This document shows positions 9,883 through 18,367 of a stretch of DNA of 64,000 nt, in pieces. Position 1 is the first letter of the stretch. The number at the start of each line of letters is the position of its first letter. Position numbers and translations under genes: made by a program. Origin of the DNA: Rheinheimera sp. GTDB taxonomy: Bacteria; Pseudomonadota; Gammaproteobacteria; Enterobacterales; Alteromonadaceae. Where the stretch lies: NCBI RefSeq assembly GCF_030824435.1, contig NZ_JAVBXS010000008.1:1-64000 (forward strand), in the 5' to 3' direction. Below the pieces are notes generated by a model. It had not been told where the DNA came from. It searched no databases and worked only from the letters and a program-made list of their open reading frames with translations.

Positions 9883-10706
9883 AACGATTTTCCTTTCATC
9901 ACTAACCAGGCCAATACCAGAAACACCATTGTTTGTGCCAGCGGCAAGCCGGCGTGCTGGAATGTTGCCCAGCCTTGTTCACCCAGCAACAGCGGCAATT
10001 GTGCGCCTGGCAGATATTGCAGCAACCAGAGGAAGTCCGGTTGGTACCAGATGAGCGTGCTTAATAAACCAACCAGCACACCTGAACCTACAATAGCCAG
10101 GCTAATGGCTAACTTGGAAGAGCGAACCAGGGCCGAGCACAAAGCCATCATGGCAGTAAAAGGTGCCAGTACAATCAACAGATTCAGCCAGACAATCAAC
10201 GCATGTTCAACAGCAGCTAAAGGCAAAGATCCAAGCCGCCACCAGGCAAGCGCCAGGGTTGCCAGCAAAGACAACAACACCAGAAGCGCCTGTACCAGCA
10301 TTTGACCGGCAAAACGACCCAACACTATAGCTGTGCGGCTGGTTCTTAAGGTGAGGAACCTTAAGGTGCCACGGGAGCGATCACCGGCGGTTTGGTCAGC
10401 ACTGGTCAGCACCGCAACTAAAGGCAATAACAACACAGTAATAAGCCAATACACACTCAGTTCAGCCACTGGCCAGTTCAGTAGGTTATATAAACCCACC
10501 ATGCCAAAAACCCGGCCCAACATGCCCTGAATATCAGGTTGTTGCAGCTGAACACTGGCTTCAAAAATGGGGTAACGCAGCAGGAAATACCAAATGACAG
10601 CAAAAGCACCCAACGCAAACCAACCACGCGGGCTACCAATCAGGCGATACAGTTCAAAACGGGCCAGTAACACACAATGACTGGCTAAAGCAGGAAAGTT
10701 TGGCAT
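9879..10706 (-). CDS. ABC-2 type transporter permease
   Basis: A 275-aa inner-membrane protein with about six hydrophobic helices. ADQTAGDRSRGTLRFLTLR in the first cytoplasmic region is typical of NosY-like ABC-2 permeases. It is first in a two-gene operon with the ATPase downstream. The stretch upstream (10707-10827) contains TTTTGA and TCAAAA half-sites 11 bases apart at about 10718-10740, which could be an operator, but the evidence is thin. The role is presumably export or membrane remodelling. Confidence 0.88.
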   Translation of the reverse strand: MPNFPALASHCVLLARFELYRLIGSPRGWFALGAFAVIWYFLLRYPIFEASVQLQQPDIQGMLGRVFGMVGLYNLLNWPVAELSVYWLITVLLLPLVAVLTSADQTAGDRSRGTLRFLTLRTSRTAIVLGRFAGQMLVQALLVLLSLLATLALAWWRLGSLPLAAVEHALIVWLNLLIVLAPFTAMMALCSALVRSSKLAISLAIVGSGVLVGLLSTLIWYQPDFLWLLQYLPGAQLPLLLGEQGWATFQHAGLPLAQTMVFLVLAWLVMKGKSL

Positions 10707-10827
10707 CAGTTTGTTCGTCCTTTTGACTAGATATCAATCAAAAGAGCAAATCTGATGCCAGATGTCAAACAAAGCAAAATCAACAACTTATACATAATAG
10801 AAAAACCACCAGCAGTCAGTTTGACTA

Positions 10828-11040
10828 CTAATTGGTTAAATTTTCCGCGTTGTTGTTTTTATAATACTGTTTTAACCATAAATAGCTAAACCAGGAACTG
10901 CATAAACAAACACAGCTCCAGCACAATCGTTGTCGCAAATTCAGGTCGACACGACTGAAAATAAATAACAAAGGGGCATACCAAAAATACAACACCCCAA
11001 TAGCCACCAATATCGCATTAAAGTCCGGTAATAATTCCAT
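10828..11040 (-). CDS. Small hypothetical membrane protein
   Basis: A 70-aa protein not recognised as a known family. Two hydrophobic stretches (about 10-28 and 38-56) separated by the charged SRVDLNLRQR suggest a two-helix membrane protein, followed by a polar KNNNAENLTN tail. AAGGA sits five bases before the ATG, a good ribosome-binding site that favours a real gene. It lies alone between the ABC operon and the flavoenzyme gene, on the same strand as both. Confidence 0.55.
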   Translation of the reverse strand: MELLPDFNAILVAIGVLYFWYAPLLFIFSRVDLNLRQRLCWSCVCLCSSWFSYLWLKQYYKNNNAENLTN

Positions 11041-11161
11041 TTTTGTCCTTGCTCCATTCCTGTTGGACAGACGGCGGAATGGTAGGCAAGGACAACAAAA
11101 ATATCAATATGATGTAACAAAATAAATAAACATAATTTATACAAATTTACCTAATTTGCTG

Positions 11162-12502
11162 TTAAAACCAACGATCTTTGCATTTTCCATAATGGAAATA
11201 ACCCCACTGACCCAAACGGCGCAAAGCAGGCAACGGAAATTTTGGCAAAGCTGTTTGGTACAAAGGTAAATCGGGTTGCGGCAAACCCATCACCCTTTCG
11301 GCCAACCTTTTGCCGGCCTGCACTGAAAACGACAAGCCGCTGCCACAATAGCCCATGCTATAAAGCACATCACCAGCTTCATCCGCCTGATAAATATGCG
11401 GCATATCATCCAGCGCCATACAAACCCAGCCCGCCCATTTATATTGGTAACGAATGTGCTGTAATGCCGGAAAACTCAATTTCAGTACCTGCAATAAACG
11501 TTCAGCATAATAAGGGTTTTCAGCATCTTTGCCGGTAATGGCACCGCGACCGCCAAACAGCAGCCTGTTGTCGGGTAACTTGCGGTAATAATATTTCAGC
11601 GCTCTGGTATCCATCACCACATGGCTGGTGAGGAAGTTACAGGCGGCCAGCTGGGTTTCGGTTAAAGGTTCAGTGACAATAATTTGCGAAAGCACAGGTA
11701 AGGTGCGGGACGAAATGCCGGGGTGAAAATTTTTGGCGGTGTAACCATTAGTGGCTATCACCACTTTTTTTGCATTCACTATGCCCTGCGGAGTCAATAA
11801 TTGTTGTTTGCCAGCGGCGCCCTGAATGCTGAGCACAGGAGATCCGGTATAAATGCGGGCGCCGGCTTCCCGCGCCAGCCGCTGATAACCCCAGGCCAGT
11901 TTCAGCGGGTTCACGCCAAAACCGTCGGCATAACGCAAGGCGCCAAAAGCTTGCTGGTCATCCACATAGTGCTGCCGCACCTGTTGTTGGCTTAAAACTT
12001 CCACCTGATAACCAAACATTTGTTGTTGCAACGCCGCTTGTGCCTGAATGACTTTGACCATGGCTGGTTTATGCGCCATGCGTAAATAACCCGGCGCCTG
12101 CACTTCACAGTCAATGCCTTTATCAATGAGTGTTTTAACAGTGTCGACACCAGCACAAAATTCGCGATAAATGCCCCGCATCACCTCATCACCCCATTGT
12201 TTTTGCATCTGGGCATAAGGTTTACGGCCACTGGATTTCAGCACAAAACCGGCATTACGGCCGCTGCAACCCCAGGCGGTCTGGTTGGCCTCCAACACAA
12301 CGGCTTTTACCCCATGTTCAGTGGCCAGATGATAAGCGGTAGATAAACCAGTGTAACCGGCGCCAATAATGGCAACGTCAACATCCAGATCACAGTGAAG
12401 CACACCGTCATCCATAGGCGCAGGCCCTGAATTGTGTGCCCAATAACTGTCAGGGTAAGGTTCGCCCTGGCCGGCAAAAGCATCATGCAGCGGATCGTAC
12501 AT
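11162..12502 (-). CDS. FAD-dependent amine oxidase-like protein (DAO family, PuuB/OrdL-like)
   Basis: A 446-aa flavoenzyme of the D-amino-acid oxidase family. VAIIGAGYTGLSTAYHLA near residue 45 is the FAD Rossmann loop and VVLEANQTAWGCSGRNAGF is the following ribose-binding region. The N-terminal DPLHDAF...YPDSYWAHN resembles gamma-glutamylputrescine oxidase, and GYCGSGLSFSVQAG closes the FAD site near the C-terminus. ATG at 12502 is chosen because AGG lies six bases upstream; an in-frame ATG four codons earlier would contain that site. The divergent acetyltransferase 114 bp away hints at amine or amino-acid metabolism, but the substrate is unproven. Confidence 0.88.
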   Translation of the reverse strand: MYDPLHDAFAGQGEPYPDSYWAHNSGPAPMDDGVLHCDLDVDVAIIGAGYTGLSTAYHLATEHGVKAVVLEANQTAWGCSGRNAGFVLKSSGRKPYAQMQKQWGDEVMRGIYREFCAGVDTVKTLIDKGIDCEVQAPGYLRMAHKPAMVKVIQAQAALQQQMFGYQVEVLSQQQVRQHYVDDQQAFGALRYADGFGVNPLKLAWGYQRLAREAGARIYTGSPVLSIQGAAGKQQLLTPQGIVNAKKVVIATNGYTAKNFHPGISSRTLPVLSQIIVTEPLTETQLAACNFLTSHVVMDTRALKYYYRKLPDNRLLFGGRGAITGKDAENPYYAERLLQVLKLSFPALQHIRYQYKWAGWVCMALDDMPHIYQADEAGDVLYSMGYCGSGLSFSVQAGKRLAERVMGLPQPDLPLYQTALPKFPLPALRRLGQWGYFHYGKCKDRWF

Positions 12503-12616
12503 AAAAAACCTCATCTAAAACCGCAAACCAGCAACAACTGGCGCTCTCTGGCTGCATCATGGCAAGATATGGCTTTGTTGCCAAGCCATCCAGAGTCCGG
12601 GGTGAACCAAATTTAT

Positions 12617-13168
12617 ATGCAATATTTACCGTTACAAGCTGCTGATTTTGATGAAGTGATTACCCTTGGCAATCTGGTGCATGGTGAGGGTTATTTAACA
12701 GCGGCGCTGCTGGAAAAATATTACCAGCAAGGCATCGCCGGTGGCATCAATGCCGGTTGGGTCGCCCGCAGTGGTAAAAGTCTGGCCGGTTTCAGACTGG
12801 CGTTTGCCGCCGGCCAATGGCAGCCGGATAACTGGTGCAGCCCAGAGTTATGGCAACTGTCGCCTGAAGAAGTGGCCTATTTTAAATGTAATACGGTAGC
12901 GCCTGATTTTCAGGGACAAGGGATTGGCGGCCAGTTGCTGTTGCAATCTATAGCGGCGTTAAAACAACAAGGTGCCCGCGCCGGGGTCGCCCATTTATGG
13001 CAACAAAGCCCTGGTAATGCCGCAGTAAAATATTTTAGTCAGCACGGTGGTGTGCTGGTGAAAGAACATCCGGATAAATGGCGGCAAGACAGCCTGAACG
13101 GTTATGCCTGTGTACTTTGTGGTTTTGACTGCCACTGCTCAGCGGCAGAGATGATTTTGCGATTCTAG
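12617..13168 (+). CDS. GNAT family N-acetyltransferase
   Basis: A protein of about 183 aa with the acetyl-CoA motif A as VAPDFQGQGIGGQLLLQSIAA (about 94-114), i.e. the Q/RxxGxG/A signature, followed by the GNAAVKYFSQHGG element typical of motif B. The acceptor is unknown. The start is uncertain: ATG at 12617 fits the domain boundary, a GTG at 12602 is an alternative, and the frame is open from 12434, inside the divergent gene. It shares a divergent promoter region with the amine oxidase-like gene. Confidence 0.82.
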   Translation: MQYLPLQAADFDEVITLGNLVHGEGYLTAALLEKYYQQGIAGGINAGWVARSGKSLAGFRLAFAAGQWQPDNWCSPELWQLSPEEVAYFKCNTVAPDFQGQGIGGQLLLQSIAALKQQGARAGVAHLWQQSPGNAAVKYFSQHGGVLVKEHPDKWRQDSLNGYACVLCGFDCHCSAAEMILRF

Positions 13169-13347
13169 AAAACCAGCCGCAACTGCCGGCCGAGGACGAC
13201 AAACGGCGACAGTGCAGCTGTGGGAGAGTCATGTTTTATCCGGAAAAATGCTGATCCCGCTACCCGACCGCCCCAGAGGCCACCACAGCCAGACGGTCAC
13301 AGGATCAGCAGTTGAAACGCCAACAAAGCTCGTTACACCCGGACAAA

Positions 13348-13361
13348 GTTTCACGTGAAAC
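13348..13361. other. parS centromere site (ParB binding)
   Basis: GTTTCACGTGAAAC is a perfect 14-bp palindrome and a well-known core variant of the bacterial parS consensus. It lies in non-coding DNA about 24 kb from oriC. The window encodes ParA and ParB at 32.5-34.3 kb and has two more parS sites in recF. Confidence 0.85.
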
Positions 13362-13444
13362 CCTTGCTGCAAAGCAACAAAGCATCTTTCTATTGCCAGC
13401 TACACCAAATCAGCAAGGTACAACACAGCACAAGCAACAAAAAA

Positions 13445-13458
13445 TGTAAGCGGTTTCA
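13445..13458. promoter_or_regulatory. LacI-family operator motif
   Basis: TGTAAGCGGTTTCA fits the LacI/GalR-family pattern TGNAANCGNTNNCA. It lies about 350 bp before the start of the second TonB receptor, farther than usual for a promoter-proximal operator. No LacI-type gene is in the window, so the regulator would be encoded elsewhere. Confidence 0.45.
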
Positions 13459-13700
13459 AAAACAATAATTACACAGAATCAACCACACCGCAAGTTGGCC
13501 AGCAGCCAGCCTGGCATTGATATCTTTGTGCATTTGAGAAGCATCAAAGCACATCAGACAACGGTGCGCAGCACACTGAGTTTTCAGCAGCACGCCCTGC
13601 TTTATTGACTGTTTTGTCGCCAGATTGGTGACTAAATATGCAGTTAGCTATCTAAACGTCCATTTTCTGCCGATTTTTGTGCCGATTTTTCTTTTCTTTC

Positions 13701-13719
13701 TATAGAATGCGCCGCCCCG
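13701..13719 (+). promoter_or_regulatory. Possible promoter with GC-rich discriminator
   Basis: TATAGAATGCGCCGCC resembles the -10 plus GCGCC discriminator of stringently controlled rRNA-type promoters. The -35 match is poor (best TTGTGC at 13677, with a long spacer). It would give a leader of about 90 nt for the receptor gene. Confidence 0.35.
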
Positions 13720-13805
13720 CCAGCTGGGGGGGTTTATTCGCTTTTTATCCGACACCGATGGCGCGCTCCAGTCTGCTGGTTCAGCGTCTGCAATTCGAGG
13801 TACAG

Positions 13806-16670
13806 ATGTTTCGTCGTTCATTATTGACCCAGGCGGTCACCTTAAGTGTGCTTACTGCCACTGCACTCACCAGTTTTCAGTTACAGGCTCAACAAAACAG
13901 TGCCGACAACACAGCTGCTGTTGAACGTATTTCTGTCACCAGCTCACGTATTCTGCGTGAAGGTGCCATAGCGCCTTCTCCTGTCACCTCAATTAGTGGT
14001 GCTGATTTAATCGACACCGGCGCCACCAACATTGGTGAAGCTTTAAATGAACTGCCGGCGCTGGCTTCTACTTATTCTCTGGCGAATTCTGGCAACTCCA
14101 TCGGTACTGCCGGTTTAAGCCTGCTGGATTTACGCGGTATGGGCAGCGCCCGAACTCTGGTTCTGGTCAATGGCAAACGTCATGTGTCCAGCAGCGCAGG
14201 CACAGCTTCGGTTGACACCAACACCATTCCAACGGCATGGGTTGAGTCGGTAGAAATTATCACCGGCGGCGCTTCGGCCATTTATGGTGCTGACGCTGTA
14301 ACAGGTGTAGTGAATTTCAAACTGAAAAAAGACATTCAGGGTCTGGAGCTGAGCGCCACTGCGGGTAAAGCCAATGACAACCCGCTGGCCAACCAGAAAT
14401 ACACTTTCTCTTATGGTCAGGACATTGCCAATGGCGATGGCAACATTGCTTTTGCCGCCGACTTTGCCACGCAAAACGACATTAATGCCACTGAACGTCG
14501 CCAGACCCGTAACTCTTTTATGTCTTTGACCAACCCGGCCAGCAAAGACAGCAAAGATGCCAATGGCAACACCATTCATGACGGTATCGCCGACAAAATT
14601 ACTTTTGGCAATGCCGGTTATTACGACAGCTCAGTGAACGGTAACTTCCTGCTGAATAAAGTCTGGTACACCTTTAATCCGGACGGTTCGGTAAGACCAC
14701 AAAATATGGGCACAGTGTTTCCGATGGACGTCGCCTGTGTGGATTGTGAGTTTTTAAACCTGCGTGAATACACCGACTTACAACCAGCTTTTGACCGTTA
14801 CAGTTTTAACCTGAAAGGCGACTACGATCTGGGCGCCGATCTGAATCTGGCCGCTTCGGCCAAACATGTGGTCAGCAAAGCAGATTCAGTGCGTCAGCCG
14901 AGCTTTTTTGAATACGGCAGCGCCTTACAAATTAAGCGTGACAATGCTTATGTCGGGCAAGATCTGGCCGCTTTAATGGATGCCAATGGTAAAAACAGTA
15001 TTGCCATTCACCGTTTTAACAAAGATGCCGGCCGTCGTCTGGAAGAAAACAGCCGTATTACCGACCAGTTCAACCTGAGCTTAAACGGTATGCTGACGGA
15101 CGAATGGAGTTTTGAAACTTTTGCAACTCATGGCCGCACCAGACTGGAGCAGGTCAACCACAACAACCTGATCCGGAAAAACTTTGCCCAGTCGATTGAC
15201 GCGGTAAAAGACCAAAACGGCAACATTGTTTGTCGCGATGTAGCAGCGCGCGCTGCCGGTTGTGTACCAACTTCGGTGTTTGGTTATGGTGCAGTGAATC
15301 AGGCTGCCATCAACTGGTTTAATACTTCGTCGTATTCCACCAGTGCCATTGAACAACAGGTTGCTGGCGGCAGTGTATCCAACAGCGCTTTATTTGATGT
15401 ACCGGCCGGTAGCGTGGGTGTTGCAGGTGGTGTGGAATACCGTCGTGAACAAAGTGACAGTGTGCCTGATGCTTTTGCCGCCACTGGCGCCACTTTCCTG
15501 AACGCATTGCAGGAAACTCACGGCAAATTTAACGTCAAAGAAGCTTTTGCTGAAGTGTCAGTGCCGCTGCTGACCGACATGCTGCTGGTACAGGACTTAG
15601 CTTTTGACGCTGCAGTACGGGTTGCGGACTACAGCACTATTGGCAATGCCACCAGCTGGAAAACCGGTCTGGACTGGACTCTGAGCGATGAACTGCGTGT
15701 TCGTTCGACCTATTCAGTAGCGCTGCGGGCACCCAATATCAGTGAACTGTATCGTCCACTGAACCAGACGTATTTCTCACGGCTGCAGGACCCTTGTGAC
15801 ATTCGTTATAAACAAAACGCCATCTGGGCTGCGAACTGTGAATTACTGGGAATTCCGGCTGACTTTGTAGCAAAAGCAACAGGCGCCAGCATTGAAGGCC
15901 GCTCTGGCGGTAATCCAAACTTACAAGCTGAAGAGTCAGACAGCCACACTGTAGGTTTTGTCTACCAACCTGAATGGATTGAAGATTTCACAGTCACTGT
16001 AGATTATTGGTCGATTGAAATTGATGAAGCCATTAACACAGTTTCGGCGCAGGACATCCTGAACAAATGTGTGGATGCAACCAACGGTTTATCTGCGCAG
16101 TTCTGTAACCTTATTCAACGGGACCCAATCAGCCATGAGCTGAAGTTGATTACTTCAACTTCGCAAAACGTGGCAGCTCAAACTGCTGAAGGTGTGGATT
16201 TTGAAGCAGGTTATGATCTGGATCTGCTGGGTGGCCGCTTAAAAACCAAGTTAATCGGCACTTATTTAGGTTCACGCAAAACCTTCTCTTTCCAGAACAA
16301 TCCGTCACAGTTTGAACAACGTGCCGGCACTGAAGGTGAAGCAGAGTGGCAGGAAAACCTGTCGTTAAGCTACAGTTATGACGCCTGGACCGCCAGCTGG
16401 AAAACCCGTCATATCAATGGGGTGAGCCTGTACACTGAACAGGAACTGGCGAAAAACCCGGATCCACGTGATTTAATGCGTTATGGCAGTTATGTCATCA
16501 CAGATATCAGCCTGGGTTACCAGTTTGCAAATGGCGTGAACTGGTCAGTAGGTATCGACAACCTGTTTGACCGTGGTTTACCGGGCGTCAGCACAGGCAC
16601 CAGCACTGAAGGCGCCAGTTATGACAACGTAGGTCAGTTCTTCTATACGACTGTTTCTTACAAAATGTAA
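13806..16670 (+). CDS. TonB-dependent outer-membrane receptor (second)
   Basis: A receptor of 954 aa with a signal peptide at about 1-29 (core LTQAVTLSVLTATAL, cleavage near AQAQ), a TonB-box-like VERISVTSSRI, and a plug with GGASAIYGADAVTGVVN. The barrel follows; FSPYSVALRAPNISELYRP-like stretches near the middle are typical of this family. The chain ends VSYKM rather than with an aromatic residue, slightly unusual for a barrel. ATG at 13806 is chosen because GAGG lies five bases upstream and the signal peptide starts there; upstream in-frame ATGs add residues with no export signal. The LacI-type motif upstream suggests carbohydrate uptake, but the ligand is unknown. Confidence 0.93.
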   Translation: MFRRSLLTQAVTLSVLTATALTSFQLQAQQNSADNTAAVERISVTSSRILREGAIAPSPVTSISGADLIDTGATNIGEALNELPALASTYSLANSGNSIGTAGLSLLDLRGMGSARTLVLVNGKRHVSSSAGTASVDTNTIPTAWVESVEIITGGASAIYGADAVTGVVNFKLKKDIQGLELSATAGKANDNPLANQKYTFSYGQDIANGDGNIAFAADFATQNDINATERRQTRNSFMSLTNPASKDSKDANGNTIHDGIADKITFGNAGYYDSSVNGNFLLNKVWYTFNPDGSVRPQNMGTVFPMDVACVDCEFLNLREYTDLQPAFDRYSFNLKGDYDLGADLNLAASAKHVVSKADSVRQPSFFEYGSALQIKRDNAYVGQDLAALMDANGKNSIAIHRFNKDAGRRLEENSRITDQFNLSLNGMLTDEWSFETFATHGRTRLEQVNHNNLIRKNFAQSIDAVKDQNGNIVCRDVAARAAGCVPTSVFGYGAVNQAAINWFNTSSYSTSAIEQQVAGGSVSNSALFDVPAGSVGVAGGVEYRREQSDSVPDAFAATGATFLNALQETHGKFNVKEAFAEVSVPLLTDMLLVQDLAFDAAVRVADYSTIGNATSWKTGLDWTLSDELRVRSTYSVALRAPNISELYRPLNQTYFSRLQDPCDIRYKQNAIWAANCELLGIPADFVAKATGASIEGRSGGNPNLQAEESDSHTVGFVYQPEWIEDFTVTVDYWSIEIDEAINTVSAQDILNKCVDATNGLSAQFCNLIQRDPISHELKLITSTSQNVAAQTAEGVDFEAGYDLDLLGGRLKTKLIGTYLGSRKTFSFQNNPSQFEQRAGTEGEAEWQENLSLSYSYDAWTASWKTRHINGVSLYTEQELAKNPDPRDLMRYGSYVITDISLGYQFANGVNWSVGIDNLFDRGLPGVSTGTSTEGASYDNVGQFFYTTVSYKM

Positions 16671-16704
16671 AACTCCGGCTTTATCAGCTGCGAGTTAAAA
16701 AATC

Positions 16705-16737
16705 AGGCCCCGCCATAAAAAGCGGGGCCTTTTTTTA
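16705..16737 (+). terminator. Intrinsic terminator after the second TonB receptor
   Basis: Stem AGGCCCCGC / GCGGGGCCT with loop CATAAAAA, followed by seven T. It lies 35 bases after the stop codon. Confidence 0.93.
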
Positions 16738-17190
16738 TATAGAAAAGCCAATTTAAACGCTGGTGCCTTTTCAACGGCAAAAGAAAGTTGTGGGCTACAA
16801 GGCTGTGGTTTTGCCGCAATCCAGCACAAAACCATTTTTATGCTATGCAGTATTTTTATCTATCTCAGATCTGAATGTTGTAAGCGGAAGTCTAAATATC
16901 CAGCACGCTGAACATCTGCCACATCAGCGACGATTTTCATTTTTAACTATAAATATCAAACAGATAAAGCTTCATCATTAAAATCAGCCATCAACTAAAC
17001 GGCTTTTTACCGGCCAAAAATTATCAATCTGTCTTTTATTCCCTTTCAAATTCAAAACGGCTAAAAATCTAGACATCCGGTTATAACCAAATCATCTGAA
17101 CAAGAGCGTTTCAGTCATGTTTTATGTTCATAACTGCTGGTTAAATGCGCACATTCGCTAAAGAGCGTGCAGCAATACCGGAGTTTAACC
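16738..17190. other. 453-bp gene-free AT-rich region
   Basis: No coding frame with a plausible start or conserved-looking product, and no RNA gene or repeat is recognised. It presumably contains the promoter of the 2OG dioxygenase gene, but no clear -35/-10 pair stands out. Confidence 0.5.
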
Positions 17191-18210
17191 ATGAGCCAAC
17201 CACAACAATTGCAGTTACCCGTTTTGGATTTAAGCCAGCTTGGCGGGAATGCAGAGCAACAACAGCAGTTTTTTGCACAGCTGCGTGCTGCAGCGCGTGA
17301 TGTTGGCTTTTTTTATCTGGTTGGCCATGGCATCAGTGAAAACCGCCAGCAACAAATTTTGCAATTAGCCCGTCAGTTTTTTGCGTTGCCAGCTGCCGCC
17401 AAACAACAAATTCAGATGATCCACTCACCGCATTTTCGTGGTTATACCGGCGTGGCCGGTGAGCTGACGCTGGGTCAGCCGGATCAGCGCGAACAGTTTG
17501 ATATTATGCGCGAAGATATCGCCACAGGTTTGCCTACAGCCAAACAGCCGTGGCGCCGCTTAATAGGGCCCAACCAATGGCCGGCCGCTATGCCAGAATT
17601 GAAAACCGAATTATTAAGCTGGCAACAGCAGTTATCTAATTTAACCGAAACTTTACTCAGCGCTTTTATGCAGGCGTTAGAACTGCCGGCTGATGCACTG
17701 CAGAACACCATCAAGGCGGGCCCTTATCAGCATATGAAACTGATCCGTTACCCAGGACAGAGCGCAACCGACAGCAAACAAGGGGTAGGCGCCCATAAAG
17801 ACCCGGGTTATCTGACGTTGGTGCTGCAGGGTGAACAATCAGGTCTGGAAGTACTCACCGACGATGGCTGGGTCAGCGCCGAACCTTTACCAGGCTCTTT
17901 TGTAGTGAATATTGGTGAGCTGCTGGAGCTGGCCTCCAACGGTTACCTCAAAGCCACTTTACACAGAGTGGTCAGCCCCAAAGCCGGTATAGAACGCTTT
18001 TCCTGTGCTTTTTTTATGGCTGCGCAGCTGGACGCCACTGTGCCCTTATTGCAGTTACCGGCCCATCTGGCGCAAGAAGCCAAAGGCCCGGCTTCAGACC
18101 CACTCAACCCATTGTTTTATCAGGTGGGAGAAAACGTATTAAAAGGCCGCTTACGCTCACATAAAGACGTGGCCGCCAGCCACTATGCCGATTTGGCCGT
18201 GGCCAGCTAA
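17191..18210 (+). CDS. 2-oxoglutarate/Fe(II) dioxygenase, isopenicillin N synthase-like
   Basis: A 339-aa soluble oxygenase. The N-terminal DIOX_N part (about 8-120) begins LPVLDLSQLGG and includes ARDVGFFYLVGHGI. The catalytic jelly roll has the iron ligands HxD in GVGAHKDPGYLTLVLQ (near residue 198) and the distal His in ATLHRVVSP. The RxS pair that holds 2-oxoglutarate is ERFSCAFF. ATG at 17191 has GGAG seven bases upstream. The substrate is unknown; relatives include small-molecule hydroxylases. The next gene is a sulfur amino-acid enzyme 157 bp downstream, which may be coincidence. Confidence 0.9.
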   Translation: MSQPQQLQLPVLDLSQLGGNAEQQQQFFAQLRAAARDVGFFYLVGHGISENRQQQILQLARQFFALPAAAKQQIQMIHSPHFRGYTGVAGELTLGQPDQREQFDIMREDIATGLPTAKQPWRRLIGPNQWPAAMPELKTELLSWQQQLSNLTETLLSAFMQALELPADALQNTIKAGPYQHMKLIRYPGQSATDSKQGVGAHKDPGYLTLVLQGEQSGLEVLTDDGWVSAEPLPGSFVVNIGELLELASNGYLKATLHRVVSPKAGIERFSCAFFMAAQLDATVPLLQLPAHLAQEAKGPASDPLNPLFYQVGENVLKGRLRSHKDVAASHYADLAVAS

Positions 18211-18367
18211 CCGCTGTTTTTACCAGCACACCTGCTGTGGTTAAAGGCCCAGCACGCCATAACGCTGAGCGTCCGGAAGGCTCTGTTTTTCCGGCGCAAA
18301 GCGCTACTCTTTTCTGACATTGTTTAGCACTGGCGCTGCCTGCAGCGCTTTATTAACAGGTATTCTG

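Larger units (their letters stand above)
13169..13805. other. 637-bp gene-free region upstream of the second TonB receptor
   Basis: No convincing coding frame. It contains a parS palindrome (13348-13361), a LacI-type operator motif (13445-13458), a tandem GCCGATTTTT pair (13669-13690) and a TATAGAAT element followed by a GC-rich GCGCCGCCCCGCC stretch (13701-13719). A G7 tract at 13726-13732 could pair with CCCC before it. The rest has no structure I can name. Confidence 0.6.

Noticed and set aside
16763-16981. A small gene in the gap before the 2OG dioxygenase
   Set aside because: Frame has no supporting ribosome-binding site and an unremarkable composition; it is probably chance.
18211-18260. 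A terminator after the 2OG dioxygenase gene
   Set aside because: CCAGCACACCTGCTGTGG can fold weakly, but no T-run follows and the stem is short.
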